Position numbers and translations under genes: made by a program. Of a stretch of 58,068 bases of DNA, positions 30,807-37,944 are shown piece by piece (position 1 is the first letter of the stretch; the number at the start of each line of letters is the position of its first letter). The stretch lies in the IMG/VR virus record IMGVR_UViG_3300023176_002408, positions 1 to 58,068 of that record. One strand, written 5' to 3'. The stretch is from a virus. Under the pieces are notes generated by a model. That model saw nothing but the letters and a program-made list of their open reading frames with translations, was not told where the DNA came from and ran no database searches.

Positions 30807-31553
30807 TTAATTATCGCCAGGAAGGTCTGTATCGTTTCTATCTAAGATATAGGTCTTCTTGGCGTGTTGCCATTTAGACCAGCCATTAAAAATCATTTTT
30901 AATTGTTTGATAATGGCATTGTGCCTGTTAACGGCAGTTTCAGATAAGTCGCCTGAACGGGCAACTACGGGTTCTCTTCTAATTGGAATAACCTGTACTA
31001 AAGGTTCACCCATTTTAATTTTAGTTAACTTAGGTTCTTTTAACATAATATTAATAGGACTAATAAGAGCACCTACATCATGATCAATAACCCCAGGAAT
31101 TGCGTCCCAATTCTTTTCTTCATGAAACCACATTGGTTGATATAGTAGACTCCAACCTGGTTTACTATATATTTTCCAAGGACAGTCCAGTTTTACTGCT
31201 GTTCTTACACCGTATTGTTTAATAAAACTATTACCTACTTGATCGGCAGGATGATAAGCACCGTTGTAATCGGGGTCTGAATATCGAGTTTCAACATATT
31301 GTCCGTCTGGTCTTGGATTTATTTCTATATCGCACCAAGCAGGAATAACATATCCCATTTGCATATAGTCTCCGATACCTGGACAAGCACGAACGGTTTG
31401 ATCGCTATCAATTTTGTGTGTTTCTTTTTTAGTAAACACAGGAATATCTTTCCAAGCCTGTGGTAAAAATTCTTTTGCAGGTAAAATTGGAGCGTGTTTT
31501 CTTACAGCCCAATTTTCTGTTTCAAAGAATATTACAGGTTCTTGTTTACTCAT
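30807..31553 (-). CDS. Conserved phage protein, unknown function
   Basis: 248 aa. Features: ACPGIGDYMQMGYVIPAWCD (about 56-75), a tryptophan- and proline-rich middle (LDCPWKIYSKPGWSLLYQP, about 122-140), and VGALISPINIML. It has the look of a folded beta/alpha protein with many aromatic residues, and related proteins occur in marine phages, to my recollection. No catalytic motif assigned. It follows thyX in the operon and its stop abuts the stop of phoH. Confidence 0.6.
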   Translation of the reverse strand: MSKQEPVIFFETENWAVRKHAPILPAKEFLPQAWKDIPVFTKKETHKIDSDQTVRACPGIGDYMQMGYVIPAWCDIEINPRPDGQYVETRYSDPDYNGAYHPADQVGNSFIKQYGVRTAVKLDCPWKIYSKPGWSLLYQPMWFHEEKNWDAIPGVIDHDVGALISPINIMLKEPKLTKIKMGEPLVQVIPIRREPVVARSGDLSETAVNRHNAIIKQLKMIFNGWSKWQHAKKTYILDRNDTDLPGDN

Positions 31554-32230
31554 ACTAATTCTTCTGCTAATGGAAAGATTTTTGCAATAACTTTAGCACA
31601 AGCATGAGCAATATCCATGTGTTCTTGCTGTGTACCGTTAGCACCACGTAATTCAATGTAATGAATCCAAGAACGTAATGTACCGTTCATGTACAATCGT
31701 GTCTTAGTACATCCTTCTGGTAGTACAGCACGAGCCTGTTCTTTAGCAATGCCGTTATCAATTGCCCATTCGTATGCTTCTTTTGCGGCATCAATAACTT
31801 TTTGTTGTTGTGATTCCCAATCGTTAATTAGATTCATCTCTTGTTGTGTAGTACCTAAGCCAATTGAGTTTTGTCTATTCTTTTCATCTTGTAATCGTGC
31901 TTCACGTAGCACAAATTGATTACCAAACTCAGCAGGATCAGCATAACGCTGACTAAACTCTTGGAAACTAAATGAACGATGACGCACAATTTGATGTGCA
32001 ATATCACGTGTAGTATTAATTTCTAAACAAGCACTAACCATTTCTAGTGGAGACCAATGTGCGTGTTTGATCAAATACTTTATAAGTTTTTCCGAAGTCT
32101 CCTTGTTCATTTGATTGCTAGGATTTGAAACTCTTGCACAATAGGCAATGAGATCCTGCATATTAGTTAAATGCTGTGCAGTTAAATCTTCAACTGGTGT
32201 TGAGTATGATACTAATTTTACATCTGACAT
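31550..32230 (-). CDS. thyX: Flavin-dependent thymidylate synthase (ThyX)
   Basis: 226 aa. The ThyX signature RHR-x7-S is at R83-H84-R85 ... S93 (RHRSFSFQEFSQRY). Further support: HAHWSPLEMV (about 56-65) and the C-terminal RAVLPEGCTKTRLYMNGTLR (FAD/dUMP binding). It makes dTMP from dUMP with methylene-tetrahydrofolate and FAD for phage DNA synthesis. Its ATG overlaps nothing; the stop overlaps the downstream start by 4 bases. Confidence 0.93.
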   Translation of the reverse strand: MSDVKLVSYSTPVEDLTAQHLTNMQDLIAYCARVSNPSNQMNKETSEKLIKYLIKHAHWSPLEMVSACLEINTTRDIAHQIVRHRSFSFQEFSQRYADPAEFGNQFVLREARLQDEKNRQNSIGLGTTQQEMNLINDWESQQQKVIDAAKEAYEWAIDNGIAKEQARAVLPEGCTKTRLYMNGTLRSWIHYIELRGANGTQQEHMDIAHACAKVIAKIFPLAEELV

Positions 32231-32234
32231 TAAT

Positions 32235-32570
32235 TTATCCTGTTCTCCATATTACGTGTACACCAAAAGGTGATACTACTGGGTGTGGTCCTAGTTCTCC
32301 AACTGGAATATTTAAACAAGCACTTGAAAATTCAATAGCCATTTCAGTTGGATCAAACCAACCAAGATCACCACCGTTTGTTTTGCTTGGACAAGCACTA
32401 TTTTCTCTTGCCATTTGATCAAAACTTACGCCGCCGCGTTTTAATTCAGCGGTAATTCTTTCGCCTTCTTGCATAGCGAAAGCAATACTTCTACTATGTG
32501 TAGAGTTTCTTGCACCTTTAAATGACAACAAGATATGACTTGCTCTCATTTTACTTGGAAACTTAGACAT
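32235..32570 (-). CDS. Parvulin-type peptidyl-prolyl isomerase (stand-alone)
   Basis: 111 aa, a complete minimal rotamase domain: MRASHILLSFKGA (about 8-20), ERITAELKRGGVSFDQMARENS (in two parts, about 37-58), NGGDLGWFDPTEM (about 65-77), and the closing FGVHVIWRTG. Parvulins isomerise Xaa-Pro bonds and help folding. No signal peptide, so cytoplasmic. With DnaJ, PDF, ClpA and the GroES-like protein it forms a protein-maturation set. Coupled to the ferredoxin gene. Confidence 0.85.
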   Translation of the reverse strand: MSKFPSKMRASHILLSFKGARNSTHSRSIAFAMQEGERITAELKRGGVSFDQMARENSACPSKTNGGDLGWFDPTEMAIEFSSACLNIPVGELGPHPVVSPFGVHVIWRTG

Positions 32571-32902
32571 TATTGTCCTCCTGGCTTATCACTAAAATAT
32601 TTTTCAAATTTACCTTCAACGCCTTGCCATTCTTCTGCATCTTCAGGTTCAGTACCTTTAACAGTAATGTTAGGCCATTCTTGACTGTATTTAAGATTTA
32701 ATTGCATCCATTTACCGTCATCCTGGCTTTCAGTGATAATTGCTTCTGCTGGACATTCTGGTTCACATACACCGCAATCAATACATTCGTCAGGGTTAAT
32801 TACAAGCATATTTTCACCTTCATAAAAGCAGTCTACCGGACATACTTCTACGCAATCCATGTGTTTACATTTAATACACTTGTCGTTAACTAAGTAACTC
32901 AT
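32570..32902 (-). CDS. fdxA: 7Fe ferredoxin (FdxA type)
   Basis: 110 aa. Cysteines at 9, 12, 17, 21, 25, 40, 43, 46 and 50 match, shifted by one, the nine of Azotobacter 7Fe ferredoxin (one 3Fe-4S and one 4Fe-4S cluster): [17 protein letters not shown] and [11 protein letters not shown]. The C-terminal half also fits the family (WPNIT). It would pass electrons in the host cytoplasm, perhaps to ThyX-linked or other redox steps or to phage oxygenases (inference). Acidic, full-length, with shared bases with both neighbours. Confidence 0.9.
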   Translation of the reverse strand: MSYLVNDKCIKCKHMDCVEVCPVDCFYEGENMLVINPDECIDCGVCEPECPAEAIITESQDDGKWMQLNLKYSQEWPNITVKGTEPEDAEEWQGVEGKFEKYFSDKPGGQ

Positions 32903-33816
32903 TATAACCTCGCAAGTTTAATTAGTGTTGCTGACAAGTTAATTTCTGGATCAACAACTAGTGTATGATCTACAAGTCCTTGTTTGATAATTAAAATTGC
33001 TTTATCTTGTGTTTCTTCATCGCCAAACAATTCAATATTGTCATACAACCAACGATAAATTTCTTCCATCTCTTCTGTACGAACTGTACCACAAAGAAGT
33101 TTACGTGCTTCTTTAATTTTGCCTGCTTTAAACAGTTCAACCATATCAAGTTTCCAGTCTGCTTCTGACTTATCACTTTCATTTGGTGCAAGTAACTTTC
33201 CATCTTGAGAATTCATTTGTACCATATTGATACATTTACGCAAGTCCGGATATGTTGCTTTTACATAAGTGTCTAATGTATCTAAATCAGGTTGTACACC
33301 TTCTGTAATTAGAATTTCTGCTACACGAGCAGTAAACTCTGTTTGATCTACTTTAGCAATATGGAATCCTTGACACCTACTGTGAATAGCAGGAATAATT
33401 CTGTTTGGGTAGTTACAAGTTAAGATAAAACGTGCAGTAGTATGATATTCTTCCATTACACCACGTAGTGCCGCCTGTGCGTTTGGACTCAAGTAATCAG
33501 CCTCGTCTAGCAGTACAACCTTAAACTCACCAAATGGAATCATTTGTACAAAGTTTACAATCTTATCACGAACGTCATCTACTGAGTTTGTTCGCGATGC
33601 GTTAATTTCTAGTATGTCTAAGTCGTTAATTTCTAGTTCATTGAAAAGAATCTTAGCAAGTGTTGTTTTACCAATACCTGCATTACCACTAAACAACAAA
33701 TGCGGAATTGTACCTTCTTTAATCCAGTTCTTTACTTGTGATTTTTGATGTTCATCTCTGAACACATAACCATCTACTGTTTTAGGACGATATTTTTCTA
33801 CCCATAGTTCTTTCAT
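32902..33816 (-). CDS. 44: Clamp loader ATPase (gp44 type)
   Basis: 304 aa. Walker [14 protein letters not shown] (about 40-52), Walker [14 protein letters not shown] (about 97-109), sensor 1 [11 protein letters not shown], and the SRC arginine finger in [11 protein letters not shown]+ clamp loader small-subunit family. With gp62 (not visible here) it loads the gp45 clamp. Length normal (T4 gp44 319 aa). The ATG overlaps the stop of the small gene upstream; its stop overlaps the ferredoxin start. Confidence 0.9.
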   Translation of the reverse strand: MKELWVEKYRPKTVDGYVFRDEHQKSQVKNWIKEGTIPHLLFSGNAGIGKTTLAKILFNELEINDLDILEINASRTNSVDDVRDKIVNFVQMIPFGEFKVVLLDEADYLSPNAQAALRGVMEEYHTTARFILTCNYPNRIIPAIHSRCQGFHIAKVDQTEFTARVAEILITEGVQPDLDTLDTYVKATYPDLRKCINMVQMNSQDGKLLAPNESDKSEADWKLDMVELFKAGKIKEARKLLCGTVRTEEMEEIYRWLYDNIELFGDEETQDKAILIIKQGLVDHTLVVDPEINLSATLIKLARL

Positions 33817-33986
33817 TTATTTGCCTCTTCTTTTTTCTTTCGACGTTTTGTGTAAAATCCGCCTTTGTAATCTATATTATCAGAACGTTCGCCCGTTTCG
33901 CAATATGTAATCTTACCACCTTTAGCCAAATATTCATCAATCATTCTTTGTGTTTCGTCATCTGTTTTACGAGGTACTGGGTTCAT
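33813..33986 (-). CDS. Small basic phage protein coupled to the clamp loader
   Basis: 57 aa, linked at both ends by ATGA overlaps (with the cytidylyltransferase upstream and gp44 downstream). The sequence has AKGGKITYCETGERS and DYKGGFY in the middle and a very basic tail ([12 protein letters not shown]). No domain known to me. The gapless placement and ATGA coupling argue that it is real. Confidence 0.65.
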   Translation of the reverse strand: MNPVPRKTDDETQRMIDEYLAKGGKITYCETGERSDNIDYKGGFYTKRRKKKEEANK

Positions 33987-34390
33987 GCCTGTTCTATCCT
34001 TTTTCTTAGTCCACTTGTACTAAATGAATGTTGACGTTTATTATAGTATATTTCTATGCCTTTGTCAACACAAATCTGTTTACCAGTAAAGTCATTATCT
34101 CTGTATTCTTCACCAATAAATCGTACATCAATTTGGTATGTTAATAATATATCAATTAAATCTTTTTCTGTTTCATAGGGAATAATTTGATCAATGTATT
34201 TGCACCCTTCAAGTTGAACGTAGCGTTCAAAAACACTTTGGATTGGTTTATTCTTTTCAGGCCGATCAATAGTTGGATCTGTTTGTAGTCCTACCATCAT
34301 GTAATCACAGTTGTTACGTGCTTCTTTTAACATAGCAACGTGTCCGCTGTGAAATAAGTCAAATGATGAAAAAGTAATTCCTATCTTCAT
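33983..34390 (-). CDS. Cytidylyltransferase-like protein (TagD/GCT type)
   Basis: 135 aa. Signature HSGH (H14-H17) in GITFSSFDLFHSGH, RYVQLEGCKYIDQIIPY (about 56-72), and a C-terminal SFSTSGLRKRI that matches the second nucleotide-binding motif (STSxLR). This is the glycerol-3-phosphate or phosphocholine cytidylyltransferase family. It would activate a phospho-compound with CTP, perhaps for surface polymer or sugar synthesis; the substrate is unknown. Coupled to the 57-aa and 55-aa genes. Confidence 0.85.
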   Translation of the reverse strand: MKIGITFSSFDLFHSGHVAMLKEARNNCDYMMVGLQTDPTIDRPEKNKPIQSVFERYVQLEGCKYIDQIIPYETEKDLIDILLTYQIDVRFIGEEYRDNDFTGKQICVDKGIEIYYNKRQHSFSTSGLRKRIEQA

Positions 34391-34554
34391 TTTCTTTTAG
34401 GTGCCTGTTCTTCGCCTATACCCATAATAATCAATAATACATACAGCAAAGGCCATGCCCATCCTGTTAAATATCCTAAAATGTGTAAGACCATTAATGC
34501 TATACCGGTTGCACCAGCAGTACCAATACCAGTATTTTTATTTTGAAAATACAT
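34387..34554 (-). CDS. Small two-span membrane protein
   Basis: 55 aa. A polar, Asn-rich start (YFQNKNTGIGTAG), a hydrophobic stretch about 15-29 (TGIALMVLHILGYL), an aromatic turn (GWAWP), and a second hydrophobic stretch (LLYVLLIIMGIG) with a charged tail. First gene after the early promoter at 34574, with AGGAGAAG before the ATG. Its stop overlaps the cytidylyltransferase start. Confidence 0.6.
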   Translation of the reverse strand: MYFQNKNTGIGTAGATGIALMVLHILGYLTGWAWPLLYVLLIIMGIGEEQAPKRK

Positions 34555-34573
34555 ATCTTCTCCTATTGTATAA

Positions 34574-34602
34574 ATTATATAATAAAACTAAGGAAAAGTC
34601 AA
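34574..34602 (-). promoter_or_regulatory. Sigma-70-like early promoter of the clamp loader operon
   Basis: TTGACT (34597-34602), 17 bases, TATAAT (34574-34579); downstream lie the 55-aa protein, cytidylyltransferase, gp44, ferredoxin, parvulin and thyX genes. Confidence 0.75.
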
Positions 34603-34604
34603 GT

Positions 34605-35228
34605 CTAATTGTGATTAGGAAATATCTTTTCTTGTTGATCTTTGAATATTGGCATTACAATATTTCTAGATTGTGCAAATGGTGTTGAACGACCACTAAA
34701 GACAAACCCAACACTAGTTCTTGGTTCTATTTCTTTTGGTGGAATCCCTCTATGAATAAATTTACTTGGAAAAACAATGCAACGGCCTTCTTTATATAAT
34801 ACAGACTTGATCATTTTACCACCGTTATCTGGGTTATCATCCCAAAAATCCATTCCACTGTCTCCGCTGACTAGATATACCATAGTATAAGCAGGTACAT
34901 CTTCGCCGCTGTCGACGTGCAATCCACCGACTAGATTCTTAGTTGTAATGTTTACTTGTACTTGATTTAATTGTAAGTCACCAATGTTATCACCTAGTTT
35001 ATCTTTCTGTCCATTGAATGCACTCCATACTGCTTTTAATTGCCATGGAGCATTTTCAAGTTCTTGGTGTGTCCATTGATTACTAAAAAATTGATGCCCT
35101 TGATACGGACCTAATCCTCTATGTCCAAATGACACCTTAGTATGTGGAATTTCTGCAACTACTTCGTTATGCAACCAACTAGGTACAATATCATCTAATA
35201 CTATAATGTCATCTGGATTATATTTCAT
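34605..35228 (-). CDS. 2OG-Fe(II) oxygenase
   Basis: 207 aa. HxD motif GGLHVDSGEDVP (about 101-112), followed by AYTMVYLVSGD; distal motif RCIVFPSKFIHRGIPP (about 149-164), with R of PRTSVGFVF as 2-oxoglutarate ligand. The classical HxD...H triad differs from the HPxS-type genes at 4814 and 13951, so it is a different subfamily. The substrate is unknown. Confidence 0.8.
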   Translation of the reverse strand: MKYNPDDIIVLDDIVPSWLHNEVVAEIPHTKVSFGHRGLGPYQGHQFFSNQWTHQELENAPWQLKAVWSAFNGQKDKLGDNIGDLQLNQVQVNITTKNLVGGLHVDSGEDVPAYTMVYLVSGDSGMDFWDDNPDNGGKMIKSVLYKEGRCIVFPSKFIHRGIPPKEIEPRTSVGFVFSGRSTPFAQSRNIVMPIFKDQQEKIFPNHN

Positions 35229-35231
35229 TAA

Positions 35232-35645
35232 TTACAAATCGCCATCTTTACGATTTTCACTGTAATAAACATCAAACTCTCCGCCTGGATATCTTGCTTT
35301 GAGTTTGTTTACGTTTTCTGCTACGACTTCATTAGGATCGAGACCCAATGCCCGGCAACTATTAATCCAATACCACATGATATCGCCAAGTTCTCGTTTG
35401 CAATGAAAGACAGTTTCATCATCCATTGGTTTGCCTTGGAAGATACATTTTTTAACAATTTCACTAAACTCTCCTCCTTCTGATGCAATACCAATTGCAC
35501 CTGTTAGTAGCAATGCAATATTAACATTTGAATTGTTTGCTTCAATGTCTTTTGCTCTGTAAAACATTTCTGAAAGTTGATTGCTTTCTTTTGATGTGAC
35601 TTGTTCTACAAATTCTTTGTATTTGTTAAGATCTACGTTACTCAA
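35232..35645 (-). CDS. mazG: MazG-like nucleotide pyrophosphohydrolase
   Basis: 137 aa, single MazG domain. SEGGEFSEIVKK (E56, E59) and KRELGDIMWY (E85, D88) give the ExxE...ExxD metal-binding pattern; LGLDPNEV and NVNKLKARYPGG close the fold. It hydrolyses (d)NTPs, and phage MazG proteins have been linked to ppGpp or to removal of non-canonical nucleotides. Starts 4 bases before the oxygenase gene downstream. Confidence 0.88.
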   Translation of the reverse strand: MSNVDLNKYKEFVEQVTSKESNQLSEMFYRAKDIEANNSNVNIALLLTGAIGIASEGGEFSEIVKKCIFQGKPMDDETVFHCKRELGDIMWYWINSCRALGLDPNEVVAENVNKLKARYPGGEFDVYYSENRKDGDL

Positions 35646-35656
35646 TTTAACCTCTT

Positions 35657-36094
35657 TTATCTTGGTCTGTCTGCAAAGTCCTCAGGACGAGGACCACCGC
35701 TATTAAAGTCAGTATTAGTTCCGATTTGCAAATCTTCTGGCTCTTCTTCTTGCCAGGCTAATATTGCATTTACATCAATTAGTCTAACTTCAATTTCTCC
35801 CATATCGGGATCATCTAAAATGATACCACGTGACCAACGTCCGTGTTCAACATAGATCCAGTTACCCACAGCATAGGGGTCTTTATTTTCATGTCCGATA
35901 GCATAAATTTTACACCATCTTGGACGGATGCCTGCTTCTTGGCCGTCATCACTTGCGATAATAATACCACCTTTAGTAGTACGTTCTCCAAAGTTCATGT
36001 CATAAGCAAGTACGCCATCATGTATCGGTCTAAGTTTGCCAGTTGCCCTAGTTTTTAACTTAGGACCGGCTCCTAACATCTGCGTATCCATCAT
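35657..36094 (-). CDS. GroES-like co-chaperonin (gp31 type)
   Basis: 145 aa. The GroES pattern is visible: LRPIHDGVLAYDM (GroES I-RPLHDRV), TTKGGIIIASDDG (mobile-loop GGI-L), KIYAIGHENKDPYAVGNWIYVEHG (GroES G-V-AVG ... VK-GD-V) and ILDD ... VNAILAW. T4 gp31 replaces GroES in folding the major head protein. An acidic tail (about 115-145) is extra. I infer gp31 function from fold-level similarity; the call has moderate certainty. Confidence 0.65.
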   Translation of the reverse strand: MMDTQMLGAGPKLKTRATGKLRPIHDGVLAYDMNFGERTTKGGIIIASDDGQEAGIRPRWCKIYAIGHENKDPYAVGNWIYVEHGRWSRGIILDDPDMGEIEVRLIDVNAILAWQEEEPEDLQIGTNTDFNSGGPRPEDFADRPR

Positions 36095-36098
36095 TTAA

Positions 36099-36515
36099 CT
36101 ATTCACCTTTCTTTACAAAGTTACCAGCATCGTCTTCAACCCACTCTGTACCAGTTTCTTCAGCCTCGGCATCAATATCTGCCATTTCTGCTTCTACTGA
36201 ATTTGCAGGCGCTTCTTTCTTAACTGCTTCTACTTTAGGAGTAGGAGCCGCCGCTGGTGTTGATGTTGGAGTTGCTGTTTCTTTGCGAGGTGACTCATCT
36301 GGAACTGCTTGTGGATGATCTCTATAATATTCGTCTAGAATATCATCACGACGCCTAATAATTTTACCACCTGGGCCTAATTCATCGCCACGTGCATTTA
36401 CACGAGCATTTCCAACCGCAGGAGTAAGTTCATTTTTTTGACGTAGTAAGTCCATGTCAACTTGCTTACCTTGCATTGACTTATAAACTTTACGTCCAGT
36501 TTGTTTCATCGCCAT
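36099..36515 (-). CDS. Conserved phage protein with disordered tail
   Basis: 138 aa. The N-terminal 65 residues are conserved-looking and basic (TGRKVYKSMQGKQVDMDLLR; NELTPAVGNARVNARGDELG), then a Pro/Ala/Thr-rich and Lys/Glu-rich linker (TPTSTPAAAPTPK), and an acidic end (EETGTEWVEDDAG). I recall related virion-linked proteins of marine T4-like phages. Late octamer at 36541 and AAGGAG before the ATG. No enzyme motif. Confidence 0.6.
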   Translation of the reverse strand: MAMKQTGRKVYKSMQGKQVDMDLLRQKNELTPAVGNARVNARGDELGPGGKIIRRRDDILDEYYRDHPQAVPDESPRKETATPTSTPAAAPTPKVEAVKKEAPANSVEAEMADIDAEAEETGTEWVEDDAGNFVKKGE

Positions 36516-36540
36516 ATTATCTTCTCCTTAATTATGTACG

Positions 36541-36548
36541 TATTTATC
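36541..36548 (-). promoter_or_regulatory. Late promoter octamer GATAAATA
   Basis: 25-base leader with AAGGAG before the ATG at 36515; the octamer also contains the stop of the gene at 36544. Confidence 0.65.
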
Positions 36549-37101
36549 TTAGGAACTCACGCCAATCGAGGTCAAAGTGGATTGAGTCTACCCTATGAAT
36601 TCCAATAATATATAGCACATAACTTGCTACACTTGATCCTCTTCCGACACCCCATACAATATTGTTTTCACGCATATAATCAACCAAATATACCAAATAT
36701 TGTAATAATGGATACATTCCTCTTTCAAAAAACTCAGTTAATTCTTCGGTAATACGTATCCATTCCTTTGTATCACGTAATGCTACTGGATCATCAATTT
36801 GTAATTTTTCCATTAATTTTGCTTCAAGCCATTTGTTTGGATTTAATTGTTTATACTCTTCTGGCATAAACCATTCGCTTTGACAAACATTATCAAATTC
36901 TTTTTGTTCTACATCTAATGGAATATATTTTTGTAATGGATTCATACCTTGTTCTTCCATTACTTTATTAAACTTATCAATATCGTCACTAGGGTCGCAG
37001 AGAACTACATGACACTTGTCAATGTTTCCTGTATAGATCATTTCTATCAGGTCACGATTAGAAAATCGTGGTATTCCTAGAGAATCAGTTTTCATAAGCA
37101 T
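36544..37101 (-). CDS. DnaE/PolC-like fragment (bacterial DNA polymerase III alpha)
   Basis: 185 aa. The C-terminal part WGVGRGSSVASYVLYIIG (about 150-167), followed by VDSIHFDL (about 171-178) and FL, matches the GRGS nucleotide-binding motif and the VDP--ydLlFERFLN segment of DNA polymerase III alpha. The catalytic Asp residues that follow in DnaE are missing, as the protein ends here. The N-terminal 140 residues contain no PHP metal motif that I can see. A palm-fragment protein of unknown role, possibly a decoy or clamp partner. I recall T4-like cyanophages having a similar small protein. Confidence 0.65.
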   Translation of the reverse strand: MLMKTDSLGIPRFSNRDLIEMIYTGNIDKCHVVLCDPSDDIDKFNKVMEEQGMNPLQKYIPLDVEQKEFDNVCQSEWFMPEEYKQLNPNKWLEAKLMEKLQIDDPVALRDTKEWIRITEELTEFFERGMYPLLQYLVYLVDYMRENNIVWGVGRGSSVASYVLYIIGIHRVDSIHFDLDWREFLR

Positions 37102-37108
37102 ATAGTAT

Positions 37109-37137
37109 ATTTTAATCGATATTGATCAAATTGTCAA
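37109..37137 (-). promoter_or_regulatory. Sigma-70-like early promoter of the DnaE-like gene
   Basis: TTGACA (37132-37137), 17 bases, TAAAAT (37109-37114), 7 bases before the ATG: a leaderless message is predicted. Part of it is in the end of the gene at 37112. Confidence 0.6.
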
Positions 37138-37336
37138 GATCTTTATCAGGATTATTGATAGTTTGTTTTACCAATCTGTCTCGTTGTTCTAATTTTAAAT
37201 GGTCAAGAATGATAGTGATTTGACGTTTTGCGTCAGGATTTCTAGTTTGGAAATATTTTTTAGTTAGTGTGCTGATGTTAGCATCTAGATCTGCATCCGA
37301 TAGATTTTCGGCGTTATTAAATAGCGGATGATCCAT
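37112..37336 (-). CDS. Small helical phage protein
   Basis: 74 aa: MDHPLFNNAENLSDADLDAN at the start, then two charged helices (ISTLTKKYFQTRNPDAKR; ITIILDHLKLEQRDRLVKQT) and an Asn/Asp-rich end. Probably a small virion or scaffold-linked protein. Follows the structural gene at 37347 in a late transcript. Confidence 0.6.
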   Translation of the reverse strand: MDHPLFNNAENLSDADLDANISTLTKKYFQTRNPDAKRQITIILDHLKLEQRDRLVKQTINNPDKDLDNLINID

Positions 37337-37346
37337 AAATTACCTC

Positions 37347-37910
37347 TTATGCAAACACGCCGACATATTGAGCATATACAGTTGTACCACCGTCATATGT
37401 CCAAAAGTCGACAACTACTGGATTTTCGTTGCTGTTTACAACAAATGGTGCTGGGAAATCCGGTCCGTATTTAATTGAACCGTTATCAGTTGCCCAAGTT
37501 ACTGTACGTGCAGTACTATCACCTAGTGTATCTAGTAGTTGAATTCTAATTTTGCTTAGCCTATCTTCTGCAGGCCAATCTTGGAAAGTTAGTGTAACGT
37601 TATTACCAATAGTAAATGTTTGAAAATTACCATTATTGAAACTAATATTTTGAGGAGCAACAATAGTACCACCTGCGTAATGCTTTTCAGTATTACCAAT
37701 TAAGTTAGCACCTGTTACGTCATTGCCAAGAAAGTTGTTTGTGGTGTTTAACTTTGCAGTATTTGTTTGTAGTTCTTCAATTTCGTTTTTTGCCGCAGTA
37801 AAGTTATTCTTAATTGTGTTAAAATTATTTCTAAACCCCTGCGAATCATTATCCTGTCCTGCAACAGGAAATTGTGCATCAATACTTGTATTATCAATAT
37901 TACTTGGCAT
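37347..37910 (-). CDS. Tail-associated structural protein (short fibre-like)
   Basis: 187 aa. The N-terminus FRNNFNTIKNNFTAAKNEIEELQTN (helical, in two parts) is a distant relative of the KVN-NF module of the fibres at 42365, 48788 and 49636. The rest is beta-rich (NNVTLTFQDWP; ARTVTWATDNG; VVVDFWTYDGG), like the C-terminal tips of phage fibres. No chaperone or catalytic motif. Late octamer at 37934. Confidence 0.65.
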   Translation of the reverse strand: MPSNIDNTSIDAQFPVAGQDNDSQGFRNNFNTIKNNFTAAKNEIEELQTNTAKLNTTNNFLGNDVTGANLIGNTEKHYAGGTIVAPQNISFNNGNFQTFTIGNNVTLTFQDWPAEDRLSKIRIQLLDTLGDSTARTVTWATDNGSIKYGPDFPAPFVVNSNENPVVVDFWTYDGGTTVYAQYVGVFA

Positions 37911-37933
37911 ATTAGTTCCTCTCTAACTTAATA

Positions 37934-37941
37934 TATTTATC
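37934..37941 (-). promoter_or_regulatory. Late promoter octamer GATAAATA
   Basis: 23-base leader with AGAGAGGAA before the ATG at 37910. Confidence 0.65.
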
Positions 37942-37944
37942 AGA

